Assembly (NCBI GenBank): GCA_963377175.1
Contig: CAUJNA010003057.1
Location: forward strand, 651,501 to 715,500
Reading direction: 5' to 3'
Length of the DNA: 64,000 nucleotides
From: Effrenium voratum
Taxonomy: Eukaryota > Sar > Dinophyceae > Suessiales > Symbiodiniaceae
The notes under the pieces are model-generated. The model saw only the letters and a program-made list of their open reading frames with translations. It was not told the DNA's origin and searched no databases. Positions within the stretch are counted from its first letter, which is position 1. Each line of letters starts with the position of its first letter. Position numbers and translations under genes: made by a program. Below, one piece after another: positions 46,237-58,400 of the stretch.

Positions 46237-46268
46237 TTCTCTCTTTCTCTCTCTTTGATACCCCACAG
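46237..46268 (+). promoter_or_regulatory. Candidate spliced-leader or 5'-UTR splice acceptor
   Basis: A pyrimidine tract made of CTCTCTTTCTCTCTCTTT is followed by GATACCCCACAG, ending 89 nt before the ATG of the ubiquitin-like gene. Dinoflagellate mRNAs receive a trans-spliced leader at such AG sites. An acceptor of a 5'-UTR cis-intron is the alternative. Position and tract are seen; use as a trans-splice site is inferred. Confidence 0.45.
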
Positions 46269-46357
46269 AGTCGTGCCCCTCTTTCGGGACCCGTCCCCTC
46301 CGGGCGGTGCCAGCCGCCGGGCTCCGTTTCGTTTTGGTCGCATCCGCTCGTGCGCCG

Positions 46358-46429
46358 ATGCGCCTGGACGTGCATTTGCCCAGCGGGGCTCGTTGGACGG
46401 CCTGCCATTTGGAGACGCAGACCGTCCAG
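46358..46429 (+). CDS. Exon 1, ubiquitin-like domain start
   Basis: Encodes 24 residues from MRLDVHLPSGARW to ETQTVQ, the first beta hairpin and start of the helix of a ubiquitin fold. Donor is CAG|GACC (GA). Read-through would stop at TGA 12 nt later, which supports splicing. It ends in phase 0 and joins GAGCTCAAG of exon 2 to give TVQELKSAAQ. Confidence 0.8.
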
Positions 46430-49400
46430 GACCAGCGCCGTTGACCGACAACAAGAAGCGAATCGAGCCGAAATGAGCCACAATCAAAACCCAGGTAGAA
46501 GGTTAGTAAGGGGCAGTCCCAGCCGGAAATAGTTGCGGCCGCCTTTCTAATTCTTTACATGGTTCTGGGTTCACCATTTTTGTACCAGGTTTCGAATGTG
46601 ACTCAAATGACGACTTTGGGTTTTCCTATGTTGGTTGGTCGAGAAAACAGAAGAAAGGTGCCAATAGAGGTGATCTCGTTTTATGTCCAAGTGCTTGGGC
46701 AAGTTAGAAACCCACTCGCCGGAAGGGGAAAGGCCGAAGAAGCCATCCGAAGCTTCGGAAAAACATCGCGAGAGGTTGTCCCGGTTTTAGTGGGTGGGAA
46801 CTCAGACCACGGTTGGAGGGGAACAACCCCCCCCCCTTATGAAATCCCAAGTCAACGTTAAGCAGACCAGACCCTCTTGGGGGACTCCAATGGTTGTTTG
46901 ATACTTATGCTGGTTTTTTTCGGATGCGCCTGGAAGGGACCCAACATCAGAAAGGCAGGGGTGGCCGGCCCCATGTTTGATTTGGGTCAGAAGTAGAGAA
47001 CAGGCCGAACGAAATGACGCTCGGGGTCCAACTTGACTCCTTCTGAGGATTGGGAAAGAACCGTTACTAAAGTCGATTGGTCGCAAAAGGTGCCAAGTAG
47101 ACCTAACATGCCCTTTTGCCGCATCTTTTCTGAGGTCTCCTCCAAATTTAGATGGTTTTGCAACAGGCTTGGGTTGTTAGATGTTAAGTGACGTTCAACT
47201 GTCCCGCCGGGTGCCACAGGACACCTGTGATAGACCTATTTGGACAGACAGCTTGCGACAGAGCCTATGACAGACAGCTGTGAAAAAAGAAGCTGACAGG
47301 CGTTGCTGAAGCCTGAGGCTCCCGCTGCGTGAAGAGTGAAGAAGTGGGCGGCCCAAAGACGTTGTAGGGTTAGGTGGGTGCCAGGGGCGCATCTCTTCCA
47401 GACTCACGCAGAAAAAGACGCGGCTGTAGACCACAAATGAGGCGTCCCTGCACGAGCTTGACTTGCCGCTCAAGGAATCGGAGTGGCCTGGATGACGGGA
47501 GCCCAAAAAAGGAAGCGCGATTCCCGGACAGCTGCGATTGATTCGGGGTCAACGCTTGCTTCCATTTTGGTTGGACTGAGAGTCGTCGCTGCCATGTCAG
47601 CCAGCAGCATGCTTGAGGGCCCGCGCGCAGCCGCATTGACCGTCGGGTGCCTGCGTGGGCGCGCTGTCTAGGTCAGCCAAGCAGACTTCTTAGGTGGGTG
47701 TTGTTCAAAGTCAAGGAGTTAGTTGTGTAGTTGCTTTGCTTTTCCGGGTAGCATAGTTTTGGCCAGAACCTAAGTATTTTTGTTGTGTGGGTGCGCCGCA
47801 CATCGAAAAGGGCAAGGCCGAAAAGAACTTTGAAGAACCCCTCCTTCAGGGCCCCGATATGTCCTCATTGCTTTTTGGAGCGGATGAAGCATCACCTTTT
47901 CGTAAAGTAAAGGAAGGCCACCGAAAGCTCGGCCCGAGCTTCCTGTTGGCGGGCTGATGTTGGCAGGCTACAGCATGTGTGGACGCCTGCAAGCGACAAA
48001 TGGGCCAAGGTGTTTGGCATACATAGTTTCATATAGTTTCCTTTCTGTGCAAAATCTGAGGCAAAGTGGTCTCTCCGTTTGCCGCTGAAGGCATCATACG
48101 GGAAGGCTGGCGACCTCAAGGCCACTTTTTGGGGGCACGTTTGCTTCGTTTTAGTTGGGGCCCCCGAAGCCGGGCTGCTTGCAGCCAGCCAGGAGCTCAA
48201 GTCGGCAGCGCAGCGGCACTTCGGTCGGGGCTTCCTGCGCCTGGTCTTCAGAGGCCACCACGTCGGCGGAGAGCTGGGCGCGAAAAATCAACGGAAGCGA
48301 TCTGGTCTAAGTACGCGGACCTGTGGGTTCTTTCGCTTTTTCCTTTTTGGAGGGGCTTGCCTGTAAAATGAAGTGCCAAAAATGAGCGGCCACCACAGAG
48401 GGTCTGAGCATGTAGCCAATGGAGTTGGACATGGACTGGCGCCGCACCAAGAACCGGCACGCCAGTGAGAGTCGCAACCGGCCCATCCGGATGTTGGACG
48501 GGAGGTTGGGCTGTCCGCATCGCAACAGCCAAAGACTGCGTGCCAGAAGGGTTGAAAGGCGCTCGATGCAGCATGGTTGCCCCGTTCTTTGAAGATCGCA
48601 GCCTGCAGTGAACAGACCGCGCGCACATTTGCACCGAGCCTGGGCGCAGTCTGGTTGCGCTGCGTGCGGAAATCTTGCAGCAACTCATGGGCACGACTCA
48701 TCAGCTGTGTTTTTCCAGCTTTGTGAAGGGAAGAAACCGCATGTGCATATTGTAGTCACGCATATCCTGGGTCGATTGAAGTGGCTCACGCGCTTGCGAT
48801 GAAAGTGAAACCTGCATATGGAATATCGGGTTCGGAGGAATCCCTTCTTGGCCCACGCCTTTTGGCTCTCGGCCAATGTCAAGGGATGTAACTCAGGGTG
48901 CGTAGGAAACCCACCCCCCAAAAAAAAAAGATGACCCGAGTATGCCTCTGGACTGGTCGAGTTACCGTGTTTCCGTTTTTGACAGTAAGAAACTGGGCTG
49001 GTCAAGCGACAAAGGTATGTGTTCGAACAACCTTGTTCCCCACCAAAAGCGTCATTCTGATGCAAGACCCTGACAACAACGAGGTTCCCATGCCAATGAT
49101 TTCGCTGTTCACCAGCTGAGTGGTGCGCAGCCTGGTATGATGAAAGTGGGAAGCAGCCCCGCATTTCTATGCAACACTCCTTAGGTCCATTGCACTCATC
49201 AAGGGGCCCAACGATGCCCAACGTGCACCCTGCGGATAGCCTTGCTGTGGCAAGTGGTTGAGCCAAACTAAGAATTGGGTGTGTTTGTTTGAGGATTACC
49301 CCCTCCTATTGGTTTTGAAGGGAAACGACGGGGAGTCCCACTGCAAAACAACTAGCAAATGGGGTTTCACATAATTACAGTATGCCTTCTGTTTGCGTAC

Positions 49401-52400
49401 ATGCAAGCAGCAGTACTGTTTGAGCCACTTGAAAAGATGTCGAACCCAGGCAGCAGTCCCCGTAAAGATACATTCTGAGGAAGTAGCAAGCGATGCCCCT
49501 TCATTCGACTCAAGTTGAGAACGGTTACACGCTGAGGCCAAGAGGAGTCCGGCACGGTTCTGAAAAGGAAATCTTAGTGTCGTAATTTGTAGCACGGTTT
49601 CCGGAATAGTGGATTGATTATGGCCTAATAACCCCAGAGCCCACATCGGTGAAGCAGTTCCGAAAGCCAAGCAGGCCAACGGTTAGACTTGGCGGCCACC
49701 TTGACTCAGGCGGGCTTGCAGGCGCGGTGCAACATGATCATTCATGTGACGCTCTGTCGAACCATCCAGCCGTCTATGGTCAATCTGGGAGTCACGGGGG
49801 GCTGACTAAATTTGGACCACAAAAAATACTTGCGAATTGTCTACAACCAGGGGAACTTCGATTTTCCACGCTCAGTAGACGCATCTTTTGACAGTGGCTG
49901 GTGGCTCATTTGATTTCAACGACCGGCCTGCAGCGTCCAATACTTTTGAAGCAAAGGGCAATCACAACCACTGAATTTCAGCTGCATTTCTCGCTGCACA
50001 TCCTCCATTTCGAAGCAGGGATGCTTCTTTTCGGAAAGCGGTCAACAGAATGTTCTCACGTTTGGTCTGTGACCTTAGCCCCTTACACCTTAGCCCCTTA
50101 GCCCTTTTTGCTCAGCGTGGAGCAACCCAATTAATATATAGCGTTTGCTCAAAGACGGTTGCAAACTATGGAGAATCGCTTTGGGGAATCCACCGCAGTT
50201 TCTAGCCCTACCGCCCTGCCCCCGAAGACCACCGTGTTCAGGCTTTGTATGCCTTAGATCCAAGTGAGGGTGGTCGCAAAAGCCCATCTGGATCTAGGGT
50301 TAAGTCAGGATTTGTTTTGTGTTCGTTGTAAGGGACGGCGTTTTGTAGGAAACCCACTGCAGTCGGGCGACTTAAGTAGACCAACTGGTTGCCTTCCGGT
50401 GGCCGCCCTCCAATCCCGCGCCAGGATGGCGATACGATCGATGCAGTTGCGCAAGGTGTGGAAATCGCGGCCTCCAGAAAGGCGTTCTCTTGGACCCGAT
50501 GGCACCCGATTGCTTTTTTGTTTTCTTTCTTTTTGTTCTTTCGTTGTCCGGTACTGAAAACAGAGCTCGGAAGGAGACACGGCTTTTGTTCCGGTTTCCG
50601 GGTTTCACTTGTTTGCCCTGCAACAAAGTCCGGAGAAACACAAAAACTGCTTTTTTATTGGGATATGGTTTGCGTCGGGCTTTCCTTTTTTTCCGGGAAA
50701 GTCTGGCAATGTGTTTTCCTCTTCGGGGTCGAGCTCCCTTGGATTTCACCCAGCGATCCCGGGCACCTCCGGTTTCGCGGCCTAAGGTTCGCCGTATACG
50801 TCAAAGGCGGGGGTGTGGTCACTTGGGGCGACCCGGAGCGTGGCGCGAACAGCAGCCACGTGCAAGAGCAGCTGACGAAGATCCTGCATGTCCAGGGCAC
50901 CCAGTACCCTGACTGACCCACTGCCCGCTTGGGCTTTTCTTTAAAACAACAGTGGTTGCAGGTTGTTTTCCTTTACATGATTTCTTTGATAAAAGTCAAC
51001 ACAACAAGGGTTGCAAGTGGCCAGCCAGCAAACAAGTGGTTGCAAGCTCTTCACAGCCGTTTGCCTTTTGCTCGTCGGTTTTTGATGTGTCAGGTATGCC
51101 TTCGCAGCCGTGAGAGAGGATGGCACTGTGGTAACCTGGGGCCACCCGGAATTCGGGGGCAACAGCAGCCAGGCAGGTTGCCTGATCTTGGCATTTTCTT
51201 GCGACACATGCGATCGGTTTAATGTGCCATGTGTTTTTGGCAAGCCAGATCCGCTTAAATATGCTGAAATGCAAATAGATGCACATATGTACAAGACATA
51301 TACATATATATATATATGATATATATATATATATTATTGTATTTGTATTATCTCATATATACTTTGTGCATATACGTACATATGTTGAGCCGTCTGTTAA
51401 CATGGAACCTGACCCTGAGGGTTCCTGGAAGGCTACGTCCCTCCTCTGGTGGGTTCGGGTGCGTTGTCTTTTTCATACATGCACATCTACCTGGAGATTC
51501 GATGACCCTTACCCAGCAAACAGGGGTCATACACCCCCCCCATTTTTGATAAAGATCAGAGAGACTTCAGGTGTATACCTAATTACATGTATATATGTAT
51601 GTGTTTAGGTGGCTCAGCCTTGGAATTCGGTGTGCCTTGGAACCGCTGGCAGGTGAAGGAGAGGCTGTCGGATGTCCGGCAGATTGCCTCCACGGGGGGC
51701 GCCTTTGCGGCGCTGCTCGGGGACGGGGAAGTGGTGACTTGGGGCCACGAGGACTTCGGCGGACGCAGCTTGCACTTGAAGCAGCAACTGAGAAGCTCAG
51801 CTCGAAGGGCTGGGTAGCTGGGGGGCTGGGGTGGCTGGGTTTGGTGGGTGTTTTGCTGTTCATGTTCCTTTTTGCGCTCGAGGTCTCTGGTGTTGTATGA
51901 TTCTAGTGTTGCTGTTACCGTGTTTACTGTTGCGTCTTGTTTGTCTTGCTACTGTATTTTGTTATTGTGTTTGTTTGTATTGTGGTCCTGGGCCCCGCGC
52001 GATTGCGCCCTACACATATGCTGGTGGCGAATGGGAACCAGCCAAAAAAGCTTATGTTGGTTGAATGTGTTGTGAAGCGCAGTGTTGTGCTTTTCTTTGT
52101 TGTGTCGCATCGTGTCGTGCTATGTCGTGTGGTGACGTGTGTTGTTTTATTGTGTTTGCCGACCAGTTCTCTTGTTTTGTGGCATGTTAGTTCAGTTGTG
52201 TTGTTGCACCTCTTGTTGCGCACCTTCCAATCAATTGTTCTGGCATGTTTTGCGTGTTGGAAGTTTCATAGGTTAATGGATAAAATGGGAAGTGCTTGGG
52301 CCAAACCTATGGAGTTGTGGCGCACTTAAATCCAACTTGAGTCACGATCGCGGGAGCGAAAGGGTGTCCCAAAGCGGTCGCCAGAAGCTTCAACAAACCG

Positions 52401-55400
52401 GTGGGCACCGGTAGTACAGGTTCGGAGCACTCCAAACATGAATCCACATCGTGAGCAGACCTTGGAAGTGAACATCTGCCCAGATTAGGAGCAACATCTT
52501 TGCAATGTGTTGTCCCCTCATAGGCATTTGCGAAAAGTCCGGGACTGCCAAGTGGTTGTCCTTGTTGCCAATACAACCAACCCAAAACGGCTACCTTTCG
52601 CCTGCCAAAAAAAAGGGCACCCCCATCTTCTGACGGCGCCTGGGAGTGGGCCGTGCCCAACTCCAGGCATGGCTTCTCTGGTGCAGATCCCCTTGTGGCG
52701 AATCCCCACGGAAAATTCGGCAAGCCAACCGCTTCGCCCATGTTCTCTTGATAAAACTAACTCCCCAGCTTCCAATACGGGCGCGGTTTTTTTCAGGCTA
52801 CTCCTGTGGTTGTCCGGCTTTAAATGGAAAACGATTGAACACAAGATTGCTTATAATAGGGGTTGCTTGTTTCATTTTCAGACACCCACTTGGAGGCACG
52901 TCCGTTTTTGAGGATCTGTGCGGCAGATCCGGGCGACGCGTGGGGCCTTCTGCGCGGTGAAAGCCGATGGCTCGGTGCTGACCTGGGGCCACAGCGCCTT
53001 GGGCGGGGACTGCTCCGGCCGAAAGCTGCAGAAGGTCCAACAAGTTTTTGTGCCTCGGAGAGCATGTGGAGTCTTTGTGGCAGTGGCAATTTTCCAGGTT
53101 CGGCGTCCGAGTCCAAAGGTTCCCTAAGGAACCTTAAGGAAGCCGTGTCAGGAACCCTCCCGAAGGGTTCCCAAGGCACGGTTAAGGAACCCTGGGGTGC
53201 AAGTGTTTTGCACCTCGGCAAGCGGGTTGGCTTCCTCCATTCCCCTTTTGCGTTTCCAAAAGTGGTTGCAGTAGAAACCTGTCAATTGCAGCTTGGGAAA
53301 TCCAGTGACACGCATTCACATCCAAAATTGAATACTACTGCGCGAGCCGCCGCCTGCACTTCAGTTGGCCAGGCTTTTGTTTGCAAGCTTGCTTGAGAAA
53401 AAAACTTTGCACGCTCCAGGGCAAAGAAGGCCATTTTGAAAAGCAAAACGATGCCACTTACGGCCCCGACACTCAGTTAAGTGGCCGTGGTTCATTTGTT
53501 GGCTTAAGTGGCCGCCATTTGAGGTCACTAAAAGGAAGCTGGTAGTTTGGATATGCTGGCTTGATTTTTGTGCCACTCGCCACTCAACTGGTTTTGTATG
53601 CTGTTTTGTGGTGGGTTGTCTTTGGGTAAGCCAGGCTTGTTGCGCAAACAAAGCATCTTGCCTTGTGAGCATTTTCTTGCGGCCATGCTTTGTCCCCATG
53701 GTTTGTTTCGAGGTTTGGTTAAGCCATTGGTTGGCCCCCTTGCTGCTTGTCGTGTTGTGACGTAGCCCCTCATTTGTCGTTTTTTTTGGTTGCAGTTTGG
53801 CAAGCCCGTGCCACATTGGTGCTTGTCATTTGTTTTTTTGGCAAGAACGATTTTTTTTTTTATTATGTAATCTTTCTTGTTGAGGGTGTTTGACTTCAAG
53901 TGTTGCTTGCAGTATTTGGTTTTACGTGGTCCTTGCTTTCCTAGCTTTCTTGCTTGTTGTTGAGTTGAGTACTTTGATTTAATTGATGTGTGTAGTTCAT
54001 GTGTTCATTTGCGTTGTTTGGTTTTTGGTGTTTGTTGTTGTCTGCATTTGTGTTTGTGTGTTTGCGTGTTTTTTTTGCTTGCTTGCTTGCTTGCTTGCTT
54101 ACTTGCTTGCTTGCTCTCTCGCTTGTTTGTTTGCCTGTCTGACTGTTTGTTTTGCTTTGCCTTGTTTGCGTGCTTGTGTTCTTGTGTGCTTGCCTTGTTT
54201 GTTTGTTTGATTGTTTGTTTGCTTGTTTGTTTGTTTGTTTGTTTGTTTGTTTGCTTATTAGTTTCTTTGCTTATTAGTTTCTTTGCTTGTTTGCGTGTTT
54301 GTTTGTCTGTCTGTCCGTCCTTCTGTCTGGCTGGCTAGCTGGCTGCTTGTCTCTCTGTCTTTCTGTCTTTCTGTCTGGTTTGATTTGCTTTGTTTGTTTG
54401 ACGGCTTTGTTTGCTTGCTTGCTCGCTTTGCTGCTTTGTGTCCCTGGATTTGCATCATGTAGGTTTGCCTAGTGCCACTGGGTGTTACTTAATGGCGTCT
54501 GTTTCTTATTTCTTATTCTTGCTTGATGCCATTGTGTTTACTTCTGCCGGTTAAGCTGATCCGTGCTTATGTTAGTTGTACCTTGGTTCGCGCCGCGGGG
54601 TGGGCTTTCTGTTGGTGTTGTTCACCTGTGGTGCTTAGCAACTGGAGGTAGGGGCTTTACCTCAGCTGTTCGACCCAAAGGGCTTAACATCCCACATTCA
54701 GCCGTCTGCTTCTAATACATCATATGTTATACACTATATACAAATAGACTGACACACTGTACGCTTCGTTTTGATAGATTATACAAATATATTATGTTTG
54801 ATATATATATATATATATTTGAGCAAGGGAGACATCTGGTTCCCTTTAAACCGAAGCGTGGGCTTCGCCTAAGGACGAGGGAGCCATCCCGCCACCCCGC
54901 CACCCGTGTCGATCGCTAGGCCAGTGGCGCCGCCTTTGCGGCGCTGGATTCCACGGGCGAGGTGGTGACATGGGGCCATCAGGAATGCGGCGGCGACAGC
55001 CGCGGGGTTCCTCAAGCGAATTCGTCGTTTTTTTTGTGTGTGTGTGTTTAGCGTGTTTTTGTTTTTTTCTTTTGGGGCCTTTTTTTGGTTTTCTCTGTTT
55101 GCTGGTTGGTTGGCTTGCCGAGTCGTTGCCTTTTGGCTGGTGAGGTGGCATTATAACCAATTCTTCGATCTTTGAGAAACTTGGGGTCTTCGTGGACCAG
55201 AAAGATCTACCAACATGTTCGGGCAGTATCCCAGTAGGGTATTTTGAGAATCCAGGTTCCTGTTGCGGTTTCTAAGCTTCGTCATTTGGTACAAGGTGAT
55301 TGCCTTTGATTCCATGTCCGAACCTGGTTGAGGTTCAGAAGCAGCTGGCGCAGGTCCACAAGGCTCCATGGCTGAAAAGCAAATCCGCTCGCTTGGCCAA

Positions 55401-58400
55401 TTGCATCGGACAGCTTGGCGAATGTGTTTAGCCCTGTGAATTGGACAATGGGCTGTTGTTTGTGTTGGTTCTGTCAATTTGAAATGTTGGTTCTGTTGTT
55501 GGTTGGGTGCTTTGGGTTTTGTTAGGGTGTGTTGTGTTACTTTTTGGTTTGTAGGTGTCGTTTATGTGACAAGCGTCTCGCTTCGTTTGTGCTGGTGGTG
55601 TTCTGTTGTGGAGCCTTTCAAGGTTTGAAGGGAAGCCATAAGCAGAAACAGTTTGGGGGGGCCTTCCTATTCTGAGACACATGCTTGCCTTGGTTGATCG
55701 TTTGCTCCTCATTTGTGTGTGGAAATCAACCAGGAGTTTTCACGTGGGCGGTGGGTTGCGACCCGGAAGACTTTGGGCTCCCTTCACGGGACCCAGCAAG
55801 CATTCCGGTCGGTTGGGGGTGGTTTGCTTCACCTGGCTACTGGCCTGAAGGTTGGGCTAGCTCGCAGGTCTTCTTGCCGCACCCCAAGCTAAGGCAGAAG
55901 TTCTGCATATGGCGAGGTTACTTGATGGTAAAGCAAGCTCGCCATAACGTAGATCCTTTATCCGGGGAACCAAGTCTTAGTTCAGTGTTTGGAGTTGGGA
56001 GCAAATGCCGATAAGCTACAGCCCACTTAGAGCTCCTAAGACAACGTCAGCCTCTTGTAGGTAAGCGGGTTAGGCGAAGCTAGGATTCCTGACTCGCCAA
56101 CCCAGTCCCTCAATGGCAGCCTTTTCGGTCAAAATCAGCTTCAATAAGGATGCCACTATGTCTGTGTTTTGGACTTAGGGAAACCGCACTCAAAACAGAC
56201 ATATATACGCACAGGTGGCCTTTTTAAGTTAGTTTGGTTGAGCATAGATGGCAATTGTGGGTTGACATGGTTGTTTCATATTTCAGGGCCATCCATGTTC
56301 AACCAAAAGGACACCTATGGACACATCCTTTTGTTTGGCTGTGGGTCAAAACCCTGGTTCCCCCTCAACCCGGAGATTCCCTTTTGAAACGGTCCAGACA
56401 AAAGGGGGGCTACCAAAAATAGGGCCCTCTGGGTTTTGACCCACACCCATTTGGTTGTCGCTTGCGTGTCGAGGTTGAATCCAGCCGTGATTCATTTGCG
56501 GCAGTCCTGGAGGATGGATCCGTGGTGACTTGGGGCAGCCCCCATTTCGGCGGCGATAGCAGCCTCGTGCCCTCAGACGGGCTCAGTGGACACCAATTCA
56601 ACTGTAATTATGTTCGCAATATTGCAAGTTGACCAACCAGAAACCATGGTCGAATGTACACGGTTTCCAACTTCTTCCCTGCTTGCAATGCAATATTCCC
56701 GGGCATCAACCATAGCTACCCGCTTGCAGCGGTCAATATGTTGGTTCAGTTTCTAGGGGTTATCAAAGTCGGAAAGTGGAGTTGACTCCCTCAACCTACC
56801 ACCCTCTGGGGGTGAAATATTGAAGCCGGATTTAGCTACCCTCTTTCCACTTCGGGCCGAAAACTAACTTTGGGGCCTGACACCAGGAACTTTGGGGCGT
56901 GAGGATCCTTTGGCGTCAAACGTCTTCCCAAACGCTCTGTACTTTCATTGGAAAAAAAAGGCGAAGCCTTGGAAAGCCCTTCTTCCTTTCCTTTATCTGA
57001 CCTTCAAAGTTTCAGCCTGATCCTCCAGTTGCCATAACACCCCAATTTGTACCTCCTCAGAAGGTATTTAGGGACCAATAGAGGAAGTTGAGTTTCCTTG
57101 GCAAGTGATCACTTTCGGGATCCGAGAGGTACGAGAGCAGCTGCGGGATGTCCAACAAATCCAGGCGACGGACCGCGCCTTTGCTGCGACTCGGACGGAA
57201 GCTGCAGACAGATCCTTTTCAATGCATCCTCTTCGGCTCTTGTTTTGGAGAGAGGAGGGCCCCTTTGCCCTTTTTCGGGTACCCCCCTTTTGTCAGTTTA
57301 AAAAAGATAATCTGGCGGGTAGGGAGGTACTAGGGTTTGACACGCAGCCAAAAATTAATCTTCAGTCCATTCCACAAGGAAAGATTATTTAAGATAGGAA
57401 CCCCTGTGTTGGTGTTCACATCTTCCGGTTTACGCAGGTGGTTGCTTTTTGGCAGCTAGATGACATTCACCATCTGTACCTTTGGGCTAGGTGCAGGAGT
57501 TGCTTTTAGCAAAAGCTCGTATTTGACAAAAGTTTCTGCTTCAAGAAGTCTTTGTTCAACGAATGCATTTTAGATATTCTTAAGCCTTTCTGCAGTTTCG
57601 CCAGTTTTCCAGTTTCGAAAGTTCCCACCGTTCCATTATGGGGATTTCACTCATTTTCCTTTTTTCTTTGCTGATTTCAAATGTTTTCCGTATTTGTTGG
57701 GCGTTTGCCTCGGGTGTCCTTCGTGTTTTTTGTGTGGCGATGTCATCGGTTGAGCCCGAGGCTCTGCGTGGGGACGGCACGGTGGTGACCTGGGGCCATC
57801 CCTCCTGTGGGGGCGACAGCTCTGCGGTGCAGCAGGGGCTTACGGAGAGGCTGAGACCGGTTGGCGCGTTTTCCCCTTTCGGCTGCTTTCGGGGGGAATG
57901 TCACTCCCTGAGTTCCTGGACTTTATGCTTTTGGAAAGATATCATGTTTGGTGGTAAACAAAAAGTTGGGACTTTTGCTGACCAATCCACTTAGGAAGTA
58001 AGAATTTCGGCTCTGTTCGCGGGAATCGGTTTCTGGGTTCCCATACTGTGGATGGACGAATCCCTGCATTAGTAGGATCCTAATATTTGTAGGGTTTCAT
58101 CCGTCCCAAGCTGTGCTGGATTTTGTCTATCCACAGTATGGCTGTGAATGGTTCGAGTCCAGCTCAAAAGTGGTTGGTGCTTTGGTGTGACCGAATCGCC
58201 TGAATCGTGTCGGTCGCTTCCTTTTTTCCCGACTGAATTTTTAAGAGTCGCAAGGGACAGACCCATATTCCCCCCTTGGGTCAAAAAGCTCCCTTCCTGA
58301 GTTCCTGGGCTTTGTACTTTGTGGGAAGACCCACTCAGAAAGTGAGTAAAACCCAATCTGAGGATCCGACAGATCCGCGGGAGTCAGGGCGCCTTTGCCG

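Noticed and set aside
48248..48694. 148-codon frame on the - strand in intron 2
   Set aside because: It overlaps exon 2 in antisense, has no recognised domain and shows no splice-bounded structure.
53983..54338. Cys/Leu/Val-rich frame resembling membrane segments
   Set aside because: It coincides with the CTTG/TTTG microsatellite in intron 8.
55733..55830. Possible extra WGH exon (GVFTWAVGCDPEDFG in one frame, GTQQAFRSVGGG in another)
   Set aside because: Exons 10 and 11 already join with correct repeat length. Adding this block breaks the repeat, and the two resemblances are in different frames.
58147..58162. B-box-like GGTTCGAGTCC
   Set aside because: No A-box at a fitting distance, the T-stem does not pair, and no T run follows; not a tRNA gene.
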